47,830 nt of DNA from a virus. The stretch is taken from the IMG/VR virus record IMGVR_UViG_3300046507_000879, positions 1-47,830 of that record; one strand, 5' to 3'. This document shows, piece after piece, positions 39,093-46,546 of the stretch (positions within the stretch are counted from its first letter, which is position 1; each line of letters begins with the position of its first letter). Under the pieces are notes generated by a model. It was not told the DNA's origin. It ran no database searches and was given only the letters and a program-made list of their open reading frames with translations. Made by a program: the position numbers and the translations under genes.

Positions 39093-40190
39093 ATGAGCGA
39101 AACAACGGATTTGGTTGTTATTGAAAAAGCGGACGCTTTGTCAGTTTTCAAGGACAAGACCCGTATTGAAGAAATCATTCAGCACATTGAGAGGGAGGTT
39201 CGCCTTTTTGTGCCTGACCTCAGCACTGTTACCAGCCGCAAAGCAATTGGCTCCATGGCTAACAAAGTGGCCCGGTCAAAAACTTACATCGACGGCGTAG
39301 GCAAGGACGTTGTAGCTGAGTTAAAGGAGCTTCCAAAGCAAATTGATGAACAGCGCCGCATTGTGCGCGAACGCCTGGATGCACTTAAGGATGAAGTCCG
39401 TCGACCACTTACCGAGTGGGAAGCTGAGCAGGAAAGGATTGCTGCTGAAAAGGCCGCTGAGGAAGAGCGCCAGCGCATCGCAGCTGAAGAGTTGGCCGCC
39501 GCTGAAGCACTGAAAAAGCAGTTCGAATCAGATCACGAAATCGCCCTTCTGCTCAATGACAAATTCGACCGGGACGCAGCTGAAGCCAAAGCCGAAGCAG
39601 AACGCCAGCGCGTTGCCCGTGAGGAAGAGATTAAGCGGCAGGCTATCGAGCAGGCAAGGCAGGAAGCCGAGCAACAGCAGGCTCGTGAGCATCAGCAGCA
39701 TCAAGATGCCCTGAGTGAAATTAGCGGCATTCAGCACCAGATAATCATCGCGCGGTCAGGACGTTCAGGCGTTCGTCAGGGTGGCACAATTCAGTGCATC
39801 AAAGACACACTCACTGAAACTGTCGCGTGGCCCATCGATGAAAGATTTGGCTCTTTGATTGGTGCTGCTGAAAATGCCAAGCAACAAGCCATTGAACAAA
39901 TCAAGCAGTTGCTGTCCACGGCTGAAACGATTGAAAGACAGCAGGAAGAACTGGCTACAGCAGAACGTGAAAAACAGGAAGCCGGCCAGAAAGAAGCCAC
40001 TCGCCTGGCTGAAGAAAAACGCATTACCGATGAGGCAGCCGCCCGCGCAGCTGACATTGAGCACCGCAAGACAGTGAATAACAAAGCTCTGGCCGATCTG
40101 GTTGCCGCTGGCGTACCGGAAGAATGCGCCAAGGCGTGCATAACAGCTATCGCTAAGGGCGCAGTCAGCGCCATCCGCATCACCTACTAA
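39093..40190 (+). CDS. Long coiled-coil early protein
   Basis: 365 residues from MSETTDLVVIEKADALSVF. The N-terminal 110 residues include SRKAIGSMANKVARSKTYID and KDVVAELKELPKQIDE, a pattern I recall from phage early proteins. Residues 120-235 form a long glutamate/alanine/arginine coiled coil; a second helical region follows with a C-terminal GVPEECAKACITAIAKG. In the recombination-gene neighbourhood; possibly a nuclease inhibitor or DNA-binding accessory, unproven. AGGAGAGG before the ATG. Confidence 0.65.
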   Translation: MSETTDLVVIEKADALSVFKDKTRIEEIIQHIEREVRLFVPDLSTVTSRKAIGSMANKVARSKTYIDGVGKDVVAELKELPKQIDEQRRIVRERLDALKDEVRRPLTEWEAEQERIAAEKAAEEERQRIAAEELAAAEALKKQFESDHEIALLLNDKFDRDAAEAKAEAERQRVAREEEIKRQAIEQARQEAEQQQAREHQQHQDALSEISGIQHQIIIARSGRSGVRQGGTIQCIKDTLTETVAWPIDERFGSLIGAAENAKQQAIEQIKQLLSTAETIERQQEELATAEREKQEAGQKEATRLAEEKRITDEAAARAADIEHRKTVNNKALADLVAAGVPEECAKACITAIAKGAVSAIRITY

Positions 40191-40220
40191 TCAATCCAGA
40201 CCAAACCCAAGGAACCCACG

Positions 40221-40358
40221 ATGAACTATGCCATCGAGGGCGGGGCCATTGTGGGCTCCGCTCAGTTTTACCCGTCCCAGCTTTCACGACTTACCGAACG
40301 TCTGCGTAAGTCATTCCGCAGCCTAATCGACATTCTGAACCAGCCCGGGAGGCCTTAA
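40221..40358 (+). CDS. Tiny early protein, 45 aa
   Basis: MNYAIEGGAIVGSAQFYPSQ ... NQPGRP. Not recognised. AAGGA 7 bases before the ATG; the next gene starts at the base after its stop. Confidence 0.5.
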   Translation: MNYAIEGGAIVGSAQFYPSQLSRLTERLRKSFRSLIDILNQPGRP

Positions 40359-40475
40359 ATGAAAACTCGTTACTTCAATCGCGCTCAAGAGCTTTGCCGG
40401 CTGGCTCAGCTGACTGGAGATGCCCCGCTTTGGGCGATGGCAATGCGGTTACTTCGGAGGTCGGTTAAACCATGA
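40359..40475 (+). CDS. Tiny early protein, 38 aa
   Basis: MKTRYFNRAQELCRLAQLTG ... SVKP, basic and helical. Ribosome site GGGAGG at 8 bases lies in the end of the previous gene. ATGA overlap with the next gene. Confidence 0.5.
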   Translation: MKTRYFNRAQELCRLAQLTGDAPLWAMAMRLLRRSVKP

Positions 40476-40663
40476 ACATCAAATTTCAGTGCGCGTACTT
40501 CACGACAAAGTGCGGAGTGCGGCCCGGGGAAATCACCATCACAGCCGAGGAAGTGATGCTTGATGACATCAACGCAAAGGAATTGCTTGGTCAGATTGAT
40601 GAGCGGGAAATCTTCGAATACCTCAATGCCCGCGGCTACAACGTTCAGGAGAGAGCAGCATGA
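40472..40663 (+). CDS. Small early protein, 63 aa
   Basis: MNIKFQCAYFTTKCGVRPGE ... QERAA. Beta-rich start, acidic helical C-terminus (LLGQIDEREIFEYLNARGY). GGAGG about 9 bases before the ATG. Coupled by ATGA overlaps. Confidence 0.6.
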   Translation: MNIKFQCAYFTTKCGVRPGEITITAEEVMLDDINAKELLGQIDEREIFEYLNARGYNVQERAA

Positions 40664-40815
40664 CACTTGCAGATATTGAAGCGGACGAGTGCTTCATCAG
40701 CATGATGAAAGCCATTCTGCCTGAGCAGATGACAGATGAACTGGCACAGCAGGAAGCGAATGCCGATCACTTCACGGAGCAGCAGGAAATGATGATGGGG
40801 GCCTGGCATGAGTAA
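40660..40815 (+). CDS. Small acidic early protein, 51 aa
   Basis: MTLADIEADECFISMMKAIL ... MMMGAWHE. Acidic, methionine-rich. Overlaps its neighbours by 4 and 8 bases. Function unknown. Confidence 0.55.
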   Translation: MTLADIEADECFISMMKAILPEQMTDELAQQEANADHFTEQQEMMMGAWHE

Positions 40816-41443
40816 GGAATTCTACGCAAAGCTGGCTGATATCCAGCGAACACTGAACGCGCCTAAGAATCAGTACAACTCATTCGGGAAGTACAAATAC
40901 CGAAGCTGTGAGGACATTCTGGAAGGCGTAAAGCCTCTTCTCAATGGCCTGTTCCTGTCAATATCTGACGAGATTGTGCCAATAGGTGATCGTTACTACG
41001 TCAAGGCTACAGCGACCATCACTGATGGTGAATCGAAAATTACTGCATCAGCCATGGCTCGCGAAGAAGAGTCAAAGAAAGGAATGGATGCCGCGCAGGT
41101 TACCGGCGCAACCAGCTCATATGCTCGCAAGTATTGCCTGAATGGATTATTTGGCATTGATGACTCCAAGGACGCAGACACTGATGAACATAAAAATCAG
41201 CAGAATTCAGCCAGGCAGCAACCAACCCAGCAAAACAGGCCTGTAACAAGTAATCACCAACCAGATGCCAGAACGCCTCAGCAGCTACTGACTGCCTTTA
41301 CCGAGTACGCGCTGAAATCATCTATCGCCGACCTTGAGAAGGCATGGAAGTCTGCAGACAAGAGCCTAAGCGGCACTGAGCAGCACAGTAAAGCGCAGTC
41401 AGTTTATCTGGACAGGAAGTCTGAACTGGAACAAGCCGCCTAA
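40808..41443 (+). CDS. erf: ERF-type single-strand annealing protein
   Basis: 211 residues. ERF core: FYAKLADIQRTLNAPKNQYN, then FGKYKYRSCEDILEGVKPLL and TGATSSYARKYCLNGLFGID, the conserved G(A/S)--SYARKY-L-GLFG-DD signature. A glutamine-rich linker and C-terminal helices follow. ERF proteins anneal single strands during phage recombination and circularisation. No exonuclease partner is seen. Confidence 0.88.
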   Translation: MSKEFYAKLADIQRTLNAPKNQYNSFGKYKYRSCEDILEGVKPLLNGLFLSISDEIVPIGDRYYVKATATITDGESKITASAMAREEESKKGMDAAQVTGATSSYARKYCLNGLFGIDDSKDADTDEHKNQQNSARQQPTQQNRPVTSNHQPDARTPQQLLTAFTEYALKSSIADLEKAWKSADKSLSGTEQHSKAQSVYLDRKSELEQAA

Positions 41444-41463
41444 CCCACTCGCAGGAAACCACC

Positions 41464-41775
41464 ATGCCAAACATTAACCCTCATGTTGAGGCCAGATTGC
41501 TGCGCCCTAAATCTGACAGGGAGCAGGTGCTGGAAAGGATAGCCGCTGACTGTTGTGCGGCATGGCAGGCTGCCAAGGATGGCAAATCTCACCCCCGCCA
41601 CGTATCGATGGCAGAGCGGACCGTTAAGCGATGGACAAGGAAGTTTGCTGAAGAGGCGGCGTTCTATCCGAAGCTGCCGCAAATCATCGTGACCGCGCCA
41701 CTCATTCAGCGCGATGCCTTCACCGACTACGAAAGCCGCCGCCATGGTGCCGGCTGGTCGGTACGTCAGGAGTAA
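41464..41775 (+). CDS. Early protein, unknown
   Basis: 103 residues (MPNINPHVEARLLRPKSDRE ... WSVRQE). Helical N-terminus, SMAERTVKRWTRKF in the middle. No domain recognised. AGGAAA before the ATG. Confidence 0.6.
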   Translation: MPNINPHVEARLLRPKSDREQVLERIAADCCAAWQAAKDGKSHPRHVSMAERTVKRWTRKFAEEAAFYPKLPQIIVTAPLIQRDAFTDYESRRHGAGWSVRQE

Positions 41776-41777
41776 GC

Positions 41778-42185
41778 ATGAAGAAAAATCCCTTTTATCG
41801 CCGCCGCACCGGATGCAAAAACGATGGCTTCAAGGAATTAGCATGCTGGCAACTCAGCAAGCGGCCAATGACCGGCAAGGAGCTGGCGAAGATATTGAAG
41901 ATGACTGTCACCGACCTTCACGCTCAGATGCGCTGGCAGGTCGGCGCCAACCAGACAGCCACCATTGAAGCCAGTGAATGGATTACCGACAGCGAAGGGA
42001 ATCGCGACCGCATCTACACCCTCACCTCTCGCCCTCAGCGCATTACGCCGAAAGCCGGCAAGACGATCGTGGTTAGCGTGAGGTCATTCAGCCTGGCGAA
42101 TGAAGAGCAGCGCCAAAAGAACATCATCGCAGCCCAGCGCCGTGCGCGCCTGATTGCTGCCGGATTATATATAACGGAGACATGA
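41778..42185 (+). CDS. Early winged-helix-like protein
   Basis: 135 residues (MKKNPFYRRRTGCKNDGFKE ...). CWQLSKRPMTGKELAKILKM resembles a helix-turn-helix; the C-terminus is basic (RQKNIIAAQRRARLIAAG). Starts 2 bases after the previous stop. Function unknown. Confidence 0.6.
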   Translation: MKKNPFYRRRTGCKNDGFKELACWQLSKRPMTGKELAKILKMTVTDLHAQMRWQVGANQTATIEASEWITDSEGNRDRIYTLTSRPQRITPKAGKTIVVSVRSFSLANEEQRQKNIIAAQRRARLIAAGLYITET

Positions 42186-42186
42186 A

Positions 42187-42681
42187 ATGAGTTTCTCAGA
42201 AAACGAAATGCGTGGACTGCTAACTGGAAAGTGCATCCCCGGTGACATGAAGGTGAATGAAGAACTGCCGTCCTACCTGGTACGCAAGTTTGACGCGCTG
42301 CAAGAGCAGGTGCAGAAGCTGGCTGCTGAGAATGCGGCGCTGAAAGATGCATTTCATCCTGAAGCTGTACCGGATGATCTTTTAGATAATTTCAATGATG
42401 CCATCAAAATGGACGGGGAAACGTTTTGGGAAGGTGATAACTGTAAGAGCTTTAGCTGTGTGAGCAATGCTGAAGAATTAATAAAGCTATCACTCGCCTC
42501 AATGGGTGGTATTGAAACGCCAGCAACTGACGCAGTTATCCGCGAGATTAGCGCTAAGGCGGTTAATGAATTTACTGAGTGGTGCTGGGATGAATCCGCT
42601 TCACCTGGTGACAATTATCACCTTGCAGCTGAAAAGGCCGAAAAGTACGCCGCCAAATTTCGTGAGGGAGAACAGCCATGA
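42187..42681 (+). CDS. Early protein with short coiled coil
   Basis: 164 residues. A coiled-coil stretch (VRKFDALQEQVQKLAAENAA) is followed by an acidic region and the C-terminal NEFTEWCWDESASPGDNY ... KFREGEQ, resembling ea22-like leftward-operon proteins. Function unknown. Overlaps the next gene by 4 bases. Confidence 0.6.
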   Translation: MSFSENEMRGLLTGKCIPGDMKVNEELPSYLVRKFDALQEQVQKLAAENAALKDAFHPEAVPDDLLDNFNDAIKMDGETFWEGDNCKSFSCVSNAEELIKLSLASMGGIETPATDAVIREISAKAVNEFTEWCWDESASPGDNYHLAAEKAEKYAAKFREGEQP

Positions 42682-42998
42682 GCGACCTGAATAAGCTGAA
42701 AGAGTTGGCTAACACTGTTGATTTTTGGGGTAGCGCTTCCGGATGGCAACCAGATGAATTACACGAAACCATCCATTTTGCTCTGAAACAGGCTGAGCGA
42801 CTTGAAGTAGCAGAAGCCGAACTCTCACGCCGGGGCGAGGCAGCGTTGCCGCCAACAGTGATGAAGCCGATTGATTTAAGCGAGTGCCGCACACTCTGGT
42901 ATGAGCATGACGATTTATCATCAGAGGTTGAATGCATCCCGGTAATGGATATCAAGAAAGCCATTCGTGCAGCCGGATATCAGGTGGAGGGCGGGTGA
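42678..42998 (+). CDS. Early protein, 106 aa
   Basis: MSDLNKLKELANTVDFWGSA ... AAGYQVEGG. Residues 10-50 form helices (LHETIHFALKQAERLEVAEA), the rest alpha/beta with YEHDDLSSEVECIPVMDIKK. Overlaps the previous gene by 4 bases and the next by 1. Function unknown. Confidence 0.6.
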   Translation: MSDLNKLKELANTVDFWGSASGWQPDELHETIHFALKQAERLEVAEAELSRRGEAALPPTVMKPIDLSECRTLWYEHDDLSSEVECIPVMDIKKAIRAAGYQVEGG

Positions 42999-43126
42999 TG
43001 GAACAGGTAATCGAGTGTTGGTCTTGTTCTAAGAATGTGGCCGTTAGCCGTGTACAAGAGTGCGACGGCTATTGCCCTGCGTGTGATGCTCCAATTGATT
43101 TTGACGAGGATGAAAGTGATGACTAA
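42998..43126 (+). CDS. Zinc-ribbon small protein
   Basis: 42 residues: MEQVIECWSCSKNVAVSRVQ ... YCPACDAPIDFDEDESDD. Two CxxC pairs (7-10 and 26-29) form a zinc ribbon, with an acidic tail. One-base overlap with the preceding stop (TGATG). Confidence 0.7.
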   Translation: MEQVIECWSCSKNVAVSRVQECDGYCPACDAPIDFDEDESDD

Positions 43127-43568
43127 TCCAATCACAACTCTGAGCCGGGAAAGGCTGGAGCAACTTGCAGACGAGAACACCATTTGCAAGGTGTCATGGG
43201 ATGAACGAATCGAAATGGCCCGCGCCCTGCTGGCAGTGATGGATGCCAAGCCGATCGGTTATTTCCGTGATGATGCGCGGGCTGTTTTCCGTGTATGGCC
43301 GACTAAATCCGATGATTGTAACGTCCCTGTCTACACCACCCCGCCAGCACCCAGCGCGCCGGATGGCTGGATTAAGTGCAGTGACAGGATGCCTGAAGAG
43401 GCTGAGAAGAACTATCAGGTTGTGGCTTTATGTTCCAAAAAATACGATGAGGGTAACTACATCGGGGAGCAAAAAACTACAATAGTTCAGGACTGGGTTA
43501 TTCGCCGTTTTCCGCACGGCTTCACCCACTGGATGCCACTACCTGCAGCGCCGGGAGGTGATGAGTGA
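43119..43568 (+). CDS. Ead-like protein with DUF551 C-terminus
   Basis: 149 residues. The N-terminus ITTLSRERLEQLADENTICK and WDERIEMARALLAVMDA-PIG-F is a common lambdoid early-protein module; residues 78-149 are DUF551 (GWIKCSDRMPEEAEKNYQVV ... FTHWMPLPAAP). A fusion of two small families. ATG at 43119 has GAGGA upstream. Confidence 0.75.
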   Translation: MTNPITTLSRERLEQLADENTICKVSWDERIEMARALLAVMDAKPIGYFRDDARAVFRVWPTKSDDCNVPVYTTPPAPSAPDGWIKCSDRMPEEAEKNYQVVALCSKKYDEGNYIGEQKTTIVQDWVIRRFPHGFTHWMPLPAAPGGDE

Positions 43569-43735
43569 CAAAAAGTAAATACACATGGACCGTGCTTTTA
43601 CCCGCCCTGTTGGTATGTTGGCCGGCTGGAAAATTAGCGAAAAAGGTTGAGTGCTGCGCGAGAAAAATAAGACTCAAATCTGCCAAGAAAATGAGAAAGG
43701 CTTTGGATGCTAGACCAGCGCCGGGAGGTCAGTGA
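43565..43735 (+). CDS. Small basic protein with hydrophobic segment
   Basis: 56 residues starting GTG 43565 (GTGA overlap with the previous stop). A hydrophobic stretch (TVLLPALLVCWPAG) is followed by a strongly basic region. Could be a membrane peptide. Low certainty because the start is GTG and no homologue is known to me. Confidence 0.4.
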   Translation: MTKSKYTWTVLLPALLVCWPAGKLAKKVECCARKIRLKSAKKMRKALDARPAPGGQ

Positions 43736-43746
43736 GTTCGCGTCAC

Positions 43747-44430
43747 TCACAGTACCGGATCATCAATCTCCTCGACCAACTCACCCCCCTGATTCTTAAC
43801 GCTGCCCACTGACTTCGATACCGGGTGCCAGGTGAATTCATCTGAGGGTATGGATTGCTCTTTGGCGATGTCCTGCGCCTCTTCAGAAGTGGTGTCGGGA
43901 TTGAGCCAGTCCAGCACAGCGGATGTGCTCAGAACCAGCGGCCGGCGGTCATGGATATCAACCAGGCCTTTATCGCTGGCAGCGGTAACAATGACAAAGC
44001 CTTCGTTCTCGTTCTGCTTGTCGTAGGGAGCTTTGCCGATCGCCGCGAAGAATATGGGTTTGCCTGATTTGTGGTAGATGAAGTATGGCTGTTTCTTGCT
44101 GCCGTCACGCTTCCACTCATACCAGCCGTCAGCCATGACGATAGCGCGACCGTTGTTCCACAGCGGCTTGAACATGCGGCCGGTTGCGGCAGTCTCTACC
44201 CTGGCATTAATCAGCGGTGCTTTATCCCACCACTCGGGCCCATAGCCCCAGTGAACGGGATCGAGATGAAGTGAATCATCGCGCTGGTTTAGCAGCAGGA
44301 CGTTTGTGCCGGGCGCCACGTTATACCGGCCGATCGGTTCAGGGTCGTAAGCAATCTCCCGCTCTACTTCGTCGGCAAACTCTTTCAGGTATTCTTCGCG
44401 TGTTCTGTACTGCGTGAATCGTCCGCACAT
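43747..44430 (-). CDS. SRAP-domain protein (HMCES/YedK type)
   Basis: 227 residues from MCGRFTQ; Cys2 becomes N-terminal after Met removal and forms the crosslink to abasic sites in single-stranded DNA in this family. Other motifs: RYNVAPGTNV, HWGYGPEWW, INARVETA, and ADGWYEWKRDG. It protects abasic DNA. AGGAGGTG upstream. It reads against the leftward operon, from its own unidentified promoter. Confidence 0.9.
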   Translation of the reverse strand: MCGRFTQYRTREEYLKEFADEVEREIAYDPEPIGRYNVAPGTNVLLLNQRDDSLHLDPVHWGYGPEWWDKAPLINARVETAATGRMFKPLWNNGRAIVMADGWYEWKRDGSKKQPYFIYHKSGKPIFFAAIGKAPYDKQNENEGFVIVTAASDKGLVDIHDRRPLVLSTSAVLDWLNPDTTSEEAQDIAKEQSIPSDEFTWHPVSKSVGSVKNQGGELVEEIDDPVL

Positions 44431-44572
44431 AGGCACCTCCTGCTTTGAGCTTAGCAGCACAATGAGCGGGGAGTGTTAGCTGGCAGGAGATGAGTAATTT
44501 GTGTTAAAGAATCTCATGGAAGAGTCGATGATTTATGGGCGGGGATTGGCCCACAAAAAAGGAGAAACTCGA

Positions 44573-44833
44573 ATGAAGTACGATTGCGTAATTATCAAAG
44601 ATGGTCAAATACCTTTCATATATGAAGTTAACTCACCTGATGATGATTTTCTGGTTGTCGATACTGCTCGCAAGGTGAGCGAAGAGTTCAAAATTCGCAA
44701 AATTGAAGAAATTGAGCCATCTTCAGGGAAAAAGGCTCTATTCCTTGTTTCATGCAAGCTTGACCTAACAAGGGATGAGATAGTGGATCAAATCAATAAA
44801 CTCACACCCAAGCCAGTTAAATACTTTAACTAA
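44573..44833 (+). CDS. Early protein, 86 aa
   Basis: MKYDCVIIKDGQIPFIYEVN ... PKPVKYFN. Alpha/beta, no recognised domain. GGAG 8 bases before the ATG. Followed by a terminator. After the SRAP gene, so possibly expressed from an added promoter at 44440-44570, not resolved. Confidence 0.6.
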   Translation: MKYDCVIIKDGQIPFIYEVNSPDDDFLVVDTARKVSEEFKIRKIEEIEPSSGKKALFLVSCKLDLTRDEIVDQINKLTPKPVKYFN

Positions 44834-44853
44834 CCCGCTCAGGCGGGTTTTTT
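44832..44853 (+). terminator. Intrinsic terminator, leftward operon
   Basis: AACCCGC-TCAG-GCGGGTT then T run, starting at the stop of the 86-aa gene. Confidence 0.9.
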
Positions 44854-44878
44854 ATTACCAAAAATTGGAGAAATCACC

Positions 44879-45088
44879 ATGTATGCAGACCCAATTGATG
44901 AGGCAGCAGCACGCGAGCAGCAGATGATTGAACAGGCCCTGGCTAACCGTAAAAAGCCGACGATGGTGTTTACCGGTGAATGTCACTGGTGCGAAGAGCC
45001 GATCGCCACCGGGCATTATTGCGACAAAGACTGTCGAGACGACCACGAGGTGTTCTTGTGGGCAGCCAAACAACGGAGGGTGGCATGA
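44879..45088 (+). CDS. Zinc-finger early protein
   Basis: 69 residues. N-terminal helix (EAAAREQQMIEQALANRKK), then a Cys/His finger: CHWCEEPIATGHYCDKDCRD. The helix-plus-finger layout is like small phage TraR/DksA-type or DUF2116-type proteins, without the acidic tip needed for a firm DksA call. GGAG 8 bases upstream; ATGA overlap with the next gene. Confidence 0.65.
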   Translation: MYADPIDEAAAREQQMIEQALANRKKPTMVFTGECHWCEEPIATGHYCDKDCRDDHEVFLWAAKQRRVA

Positions 45089-45285
45089 CTGAAGCAGAGA
45101 AAGCCTTTGAGCACTACATGGATGAGATTATCCAGTGGGCAGGCCAGACCGGAAAGCGCCGCTTAATCTGGAGCATACCGCGCTGCACTCTGGCCCGTGA
45201 GGTGTGGATGGATTGTATCGGGAGGCAGAATGTCGCCAGCACAGGAAAACGCGTTGAGGTCAGTAGCCCGCAAGTGTCGAGCTGA
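45085..45285 (+). CDS. Small early protein, 66 aa
   Basis: MTEAEKAFEHYMDEIIQWAG ... SSPQVSS. Helical N-terminus, no known domain. GGAGGG upstream. Its last 56 bases overlap the next gene in another frame. Confidence 0.55.
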   Translation: MTEAEKAFEHYMDEIIQWAGQTGKRRLIWSIPRCTLAREVWMDCIGRQNVASTGKRVEVSSPQVSS

Positions 45286-45454
45286 AATCCTCAAGGCCAT
45301 CACCGGCAAACCCAAGTCAGAACACGATCGCATTACCACCCTTCTGTTGGACAAACACACAAAACAAATCACCGCGCTGCCGCCAGGTAAGTTCTCAGCA
45401 CCCCTGTGGCTGACCTATTACGTGCGCGGGGTGGATAAGGAGATGAAGTCATGA
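45230..45454 (+). CDS. Small early protein, 74 aa
   Basis: MSPAQENALRSVARKCRAEI ... GVDKEMKS. Helical and basic; GGGAGG 5 bases before the ATG. The stop lies just before the methyltransferase pair. Function unknown. Confidence 0.6.
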   Translation: MSPAQENALRSVARKCRAEILKAITGKPKSEHDRITTLLLDKHTKQITALPPGKFSAPLWLTYYVRGVDKEMKS

Positions 45455-45463
45455 GAGGACAGG

Positions 45464-46174
45464 ATGAATGAGCTGGCTCTTTTCGCAGGCGCTGGCGGAG
45501 GAATACTCGGCGGGCACCTCCTTGGATGGAGGACAGTTTGCGCAGTTGAACGTGATGCCTACGCCGCACAAGTTCTGGCGCAACGACAAAACGATAGATG
45601 CTTGCGACCATTCCCGATTTGGTCTGACGTCTGCAGTTTTGATGGAAAGCCATGGAGAGGCATTGTTGACATCGTTTCTGGCGGCTTTCCCTGCCAGGAC
45701 ATTAGCTCAGCTGGACGTGGCGCAGGAATCGAAGGTAGCAGGTCAGGGTTGTGGTCAGAGATGGCAAGAATCATTGGTGAGATACGACCTTCATTCGTAT
45801 TCGTGGAGAACTCACCCCTCCTTATCGGAAAAGGACTTGCCTTGGTCATCAGTGACCTTGCCAAAAATGGGTATGATTGTCAGTGGAGTCGTGTTTCAGC
45901 AAAAGAATTTGGTGCGCCTCATAAAAGAGACCGACTTTGGTTGGTCGGGAGAAATGTTCGCGACACCACAAGCCCGGGATTACCGATCGGGTTCAATTGC
46001 CAGATGGAACGATCCGAAGAGGTCCAGAAACCTGAACGACCAGGTTGGTGGCCTGCTGAACCCCAACTGGCAAGAGTGGCTAATGGGATGGCCCATCGGG
46101 TGGACCGAATTAAAGCCCTTGGAAATGGGCAAGTTCCGCGAGTGGCAGCAACAGCATTCAGCATCCTGAAGTGA
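45464..46174 (+). CDS. DNA cytosine-5 methyltransferase
   Basis: 236 residues with m5C motifs in order: I LFAGAGGG (6-13), IV GGFPCQDIS with catalytic Cys77, VI FVENS (114-117), VIII QWSRVSAKEFGAPHKRDRL, X GNGQVPRVAATAF (220-232). Shorter than free-standing enzymes (about 330), with a small target-recognition region. It methylates cytosine in an unknown target, probably against restriction; no cognate nuclease. GAGAGGACAGG upstream. A second conserved-looking frame covers almost the entire gene. Confidence 0.88.
   Translation: MNELALFAGAGGGILGGHLLGWRTVCAVERDAYAAQVLAQRQNDRCLRPFPIWSDVCSFDGKPWRGIVDIVSGGFPCQDISSAGRGAGIEGSRSGLWSEMARIIGEIRPSFVFVENSPLLIGKGLALVISDLAKNGYDCQWSRVSAKEFGAPHKRDRLWLVGRNVRDTTSPGLPIGFNCQMERSEEVQKPERPGWWPAEPQLARVANGMAHRVDRIKALGNGQVPRVAATAFSILK
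45468..46169 (+). CDS. Overprinted phage protein in the methyltransferase gene
   Basis: 233 residues read one frame over, from an ATG 4 bases after the methyltransferase ATG (ATGAATG), ending 5 bases before its stop. The protein is not random: SWLFSQALAEEYS, NVMPTPHKFWRNDK, WQESLVRYDLHSYSWRTH, PKMGM, ATPQARD and LNPNWQEWLMGWPIGWTELK resemble free-standing phage proteins I recall near methyltransferase genes (N-terminus WLFSQAL-EEY, C-terminus EWLMG(W/F)P-GWT). Function unknown. One ribosome site could serve both starts. Confidence 0.6.
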   Translation: MSWLFSQALAEEYSAGTSLDGGQFAQLNVMPTPHKFWRNDKTIDACDHSRFGLTSAVLMESHGEALLTSFLAAFPARTLAQLDVAQESKVAGQGCGQRWQESLVRYDLHSYSWRTHPSLSEKDLPWSSVTLPKMGMIVSGVVFQQKNLVRLIKETDFGWSGEMFATPQARDYRSGSIARWNDPKRSRNLNDQVGGLLNPNWQEWLMGWPIGWTELKPLEMGKFREWQQQHSAS

Positions 46175-46245
46175 TCACCCTCCCCCATATTCTCATCGCA
46201 TTAGCATTCATGATCGCCGCCTGGGCGATATTAAAAATACTCTGA
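46171..46245 (+). CDS. Possible 24-aa membrane peptide
   Basis: Start GTG 46171 overlapping the methyltransferase stop (GTGA); sequence MITLPHILIALAFMIAAWAI plus LKIL, a single hydrophobic helix. Its position and coupling suggest a real small membrane protein, but length makes it uncertain. Confidence 0.4.
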   Translation: MITLPHILIALAFMIAAWAILKIL

Positions 46246-46257
46246 ACGAGGTCAACT

Positions 46258-46515
46258 ATGGAAAATGTAATTCAACTGATGCCAAGCAAATGGGTATCGG
46301 AGTCTGTACTCATGCAGATTACTGGCCTGCGTCCGGGAACCATTAAGCGCGCCCGAGAAAAGGCCTGGCTTCAGGGTCGTGAATATCTGTTGTTCTCCCC
46401 GGAAGGAGACCCGAAGCCCAACAGTGAGGCGATGTATAACAGGGAAGCTATCGACCAGTGGATTGCAGGTCAGGCAAAGAGACAGCCTGGTGCGGTGGAG
46501 CGTAAAAAAGCTTAA
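46258..46515 (+). CDS. xis: Excisionase
   Basis: 85 residues. Excisionase family (DUF1233-like): PSKWVSESVLMQITGLRPGTI, KRAREKAWLQGREYLLFSPE, YNREAIDQWIAGQAKRQ. A winged-helix protein that bends attachment-site DNA and directs integrase towards excision. 31 bases before int. Confidence 0.85.
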   Translation: MENVIQLMPSKWVSESVLMQITGLRPGTIKRAREKAWLQGREYLLFSPEGDPKPNSEAMYNREAIDQWIAGQAKRQPGAVERKKA

Positions 46516-46546
46516 CCTGATCGCCCTTTCACACAGGAGATGCAGT

